From: Acidobacteriota bacterium
GTDB taxonomy: Bacteria; Acidobacteriota; Thermoanaerobaculia; Gp7-AA8
Length of the DNA: 50,934 bases
Assembly: GCA_019247495.1 (NCBI GenBank)
Contig: JAFAOU010000079.1
Span: forward strand, 1 to 50,934
Direction: 5' to 3'
Every line of letters begins with the position of its first letter. The first letter of the stretch is position 1. The notes below the pieces were generated by a model. It ran no database searches and was not told where the DNA came from. It saw only the letters and a program-made list of their open reading frames with translations. A program made the translations under genes and the position numbers. Of the stretch, positions 49,147 to 50,934 are shown piece by piece.

Positions 49147-50934
49147 ATGATCGGCCGCTTCGCGTTCCTCTCGATTTTCCTCGCTGCTGCGCTCTTTGCG
49201 CAGGCGCCGCATGACGATTGGCGGACCGTCGTCACCCCGCACTTTCGCGTGCACTATCCAGCGCGCTACGAAGGGTGGGCGACGCGCGCGGCAGCGAGAT
49301 TGGAGTCGGTGCGCGCCGCGGTTGTCGCTGAAGTCGGCTTTGCGCCGGAGACGGTGACCGATGTCCTGATTGAGAATCCGGCCGCCGATGCGAATGGAAT
49401 CACCATCGCATTGCTCGACACGCCGCGCATCGTCCTCTACGCCGAGCCGCCAGAGCCGGAGACGCAGATCGGCGAGTACTCCAACTGGATCGATCTGCTC
49501 ACCGTCCACGAGACCGCGCACCTCGTGCACCTGCTTCGTCCGTCGCGCAATCCGTTCGATCGCGCACTCGCTCATCTTCTCCCGCTGAATCCGATCACGC
49601 TGCACGCGCCGCGCTGGGTGCTGGAAGGCTACGCGACGCTGATCGAAGGACGCATCACCGGCAGCGGGCGTCCATCCGGCGCGATGCGCGCCGCGGTGCT
49701 GCGCACGTGGGCGATGAACGGCCAGCTGCCAACGTATGCGCAGCTCAACTCCGACCGCCGCTTCCTCGGCATGTCGATGGCGTATCTGACCGGCTCTGCG
49801 TTTCTCGAATGGCTCGTCGAAAAAAACGGAGCTGACTCGTTGCGCAACCTCTGGTCGCGCATGACCGCGCGCCAGCGCCGCAGTTTCGACTCCGCGTTCG
49901 CCGGCGTCTTCGGCGACACGCCGCAGCGTCTCTACGGTCAATTCACAGCGCAGCTATCCGCGAACGCCATGACCGTCGCCCGCGCCGGCGGTTGGAAGGA
50001 TGGTGAGCTGTGGCAGGAGACTGGGCGCGGCAGCGGCGACCCCGCCGTCTCGCCCGACGGAACGAAACTGGCCATCGTTCTCCGCAACGCGAAAGGGGAG
50101 GCCACGCTCGCGGTGTTCGCAACCGGAGCGAACGAGGAAGAAGCGAAGAACGCGAAACGCATCGCCGAAATCCTGCGCCGCGATCCGCAGGACGTCGCGC
50201 CGGTTCGCACGAAGCCGTTCCCGCGCAAGCCGCTGCATTCATTCAAACCGCCCGACGGCGGCGACATCGAGCATCCCCGCTGGACCCGCGACGGCACCGC
50301 GATCATCTATACGCACAAGCAGCCCGACCTCGACGGCGTTCTCTACCACGATCTTTTCCGCTGGAACCCCACCTCGGCACAGACCGAGCGGCTCACGCAT
50401 CTCGCCGATGTGAAAGACGCCGATCCGATCGACGCCACGCACGCGGTCGCCGTCCGCAGCCGCCTCGGCGAATCGCAGATCGTGAACGTAGACCTCACCA
50501 CCGGCGCGATCACGCCGCTTACCGACCCGTCGCTCGACATCGTCTACTCGCATCCTCGCGCCGGCGCCGATGGCCGTGTCGCGTGGACCGAGCACACGAA
50601 CGGCGAGTGGCACGTCGTCATCGACGGCAAGCCGCTGCCGGTGGCCGGCGCGTTTTCCCCCGAATGGACAGCGAACGGCACACTCTTCGCCGCCGTCGCC
50701 GGACGCGGCTTCATCGACATCGCGCGCGTCGATCAATCCGGCGCGACGTTCGTCACGCGCAGTGCCGGCATGGCTCTCTCTCCCGCGCCGTCGCCGGACG
50801 GATCGCTCTACTTCATGTCTCTCGATCCCGAAGGCTTCGTCGTCCGCCGCCTCGCCGATCCAACGCCGCTGCCACCATCGACCCTCACCTTCGACCGCTC
50901 CCTCGTCCCCGCCCTTCCGCCGCCGCCCGCCACC
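49147..50934 (+). CDS. Secreted gluzincin-type metallopeptidase with TolB-like beta-propeller (runs off the window)
   Basis: 596 codons are open to the window end; the C-terminus is missing. Residues 1-20 are a signal peptide (MIGRFAFLSIFLAAALFAQA). The peptidase domain has HETAH at 121-125, and WVLEGYATLIEG supplies Glu160 as third zinc ligand: the HExxH plus downstream Glu arrangement of gluzincins. From about 290 on, the sequence shows propeller blades (GDPAVSPDGTKLAIVLRN, IEHPRWTRDGTAIIYTHKQP, SHPRAGADGRVAWTEH, SPAPSPDGSLYFMSLD) like TolB/WD40-type repeats. Periplasmic or extracellular peptidase. No Shine-Dalgarno; the promoter must lie inside the divergent gene's 5' end or the 15-bp gap. 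Confidence 0.88.
   Translation, partial: MIGRFAFLSIFLAAALFAQAPHDDWRTVVTPHFRVHYPARYEGWATRAAARLESVRAAVVAEVGFAPETVTDVLIENPAADANGITIALLDTPRIVLYAEPPEPETQIGEYSNWIDLLTVHETAHLVHLLRPSRNPFDRALAHLLPLNPITLHAPRWVLEGYATLIEGRITGSGRPSGAMRAAVLRTWAMNGQLPTYAQLNSDRRFLGMSMAYLTGSAFLEWLVEKNGADSLRNLWSRMTARQRRSFDSAFAGVFGDTPQRLYGQFTAQLSANAMTVARAGGWKDGELWQETGRGSGDPAVSPDGTKLAIVLRNAKGEATLAVFATGANEEEAKNAKRIAEILRRDPQDVAPVRTKPFPRKPLHSFKPPDGGDIEHPRWTRDGTAIIYTHKQPDLDGVLYHDLFRWNPTSAQTERLTHLADVKDADPIDATHAVAVRSRLGESQIVNVDLTTGAITPLTDPSLDIVYSHPRAGADGRVAWTEHTNGEWHVVIDGKPLPVAGAFSPEWTANGTLFAAVAGRGFIDIARVDQSGATFVTRSAGMALSPAPSPDGSLYFMSLDPEGFVVRRLADPTPLPPSTLTFDRSLVPALPPPPAT

Noticed and set aside
49132..49941. N-terminal extension of the isoaspartyl peptidase
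   Set aside because: The extra 270 codons mirror the divergent HExxH peptidase gene; the signal peptide begins at 49131.

Overview
High-GC bacterial chromosome segment with about 37 genes, mostly in short operons or divergent pairs. I saw no tRNA, rRNA, transposase, phage gene or CRISPR array, and no gene-free stretch over 300 bp. The protein repertoire points to an Acidobacteriota-like soil bacterium: a TPR-CHAT protein of the Acidobacteriota type, a giant secreted beta-repeat protein whose C-terminal domain is duplicated, PIG-L plus SSS transporter genes, DUF2911, DUF4199, DUF5946 and secreted HExxH/beta-propeller peptidases. This assignment rests on recognising families, not on a marker gene.

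Layout. 1-347: tail of a metallophosphoesterase. 368-3899 (minus): a membrane GT-like protein fused to a terpene-cyclase-like alpha-toroid domain, then a UbiA prenyltransferase. 3958-6125: PAPS synthase (Sat-CysC) and a DUF4440 protein. 6264-11369: a tightly coupled three-gene operon of TPR-CHAT caspase-like protein, an unrecognised 372-aa protein and a trypsin-like protease. This is the best candidate for an undescribed system. 11430-17489: two divergent nucleoside hydrolases, one leading into a single-chain xanthine dehydrogenase (purine salvage or degradation). 17484-19646 (minus): c-type cytochrome-like operon. 19722-21255: DUF4199, a membrane-tethered LuxR-type regulator and a divergent SnoaL-like protein. 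21352-23114 (minus): M20 peptidase and a small glycine-zipper protein. 23216-32083 (minus): 2955-aa secreted giant. 32224-34306: DUF5946, a small protein and a membrane diguanylate cyclase. 34375-35928 (minus): RhlE-like helicase and DUF2784. 36105-38908: secreted 5'-nucleotidase and Ddl. 38939-39913 (minus): small membrane protein and zinc-ribbon protein. 40010-40858: DUF2911. 40878-45342 (minus): PIG-L deacetylase, 63-aa membrane protein and SSS symporter. 45385-46922: tandemly duplicated HEPN-type two-gene module, the first copy frameshifted. 46882-48090: HI0933-type flavoprotein. 48127-49131 (minus): isoaspartyl peptidase. 49147 to the end: secreted HExxH peptidase.

Two genome-wide habits show here. 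First, many genes have a TANNNT hexamer 6-9 bp before the start codon and no Shine-Dalgarno, which suggests frequent leaderless transcripts. Second, spaces between genes, and a few gene ends, carry imperfect hairpins built from reiterated 7-10 nt words. Several different word families share this architecture, and two of the hairpins are partly translated.
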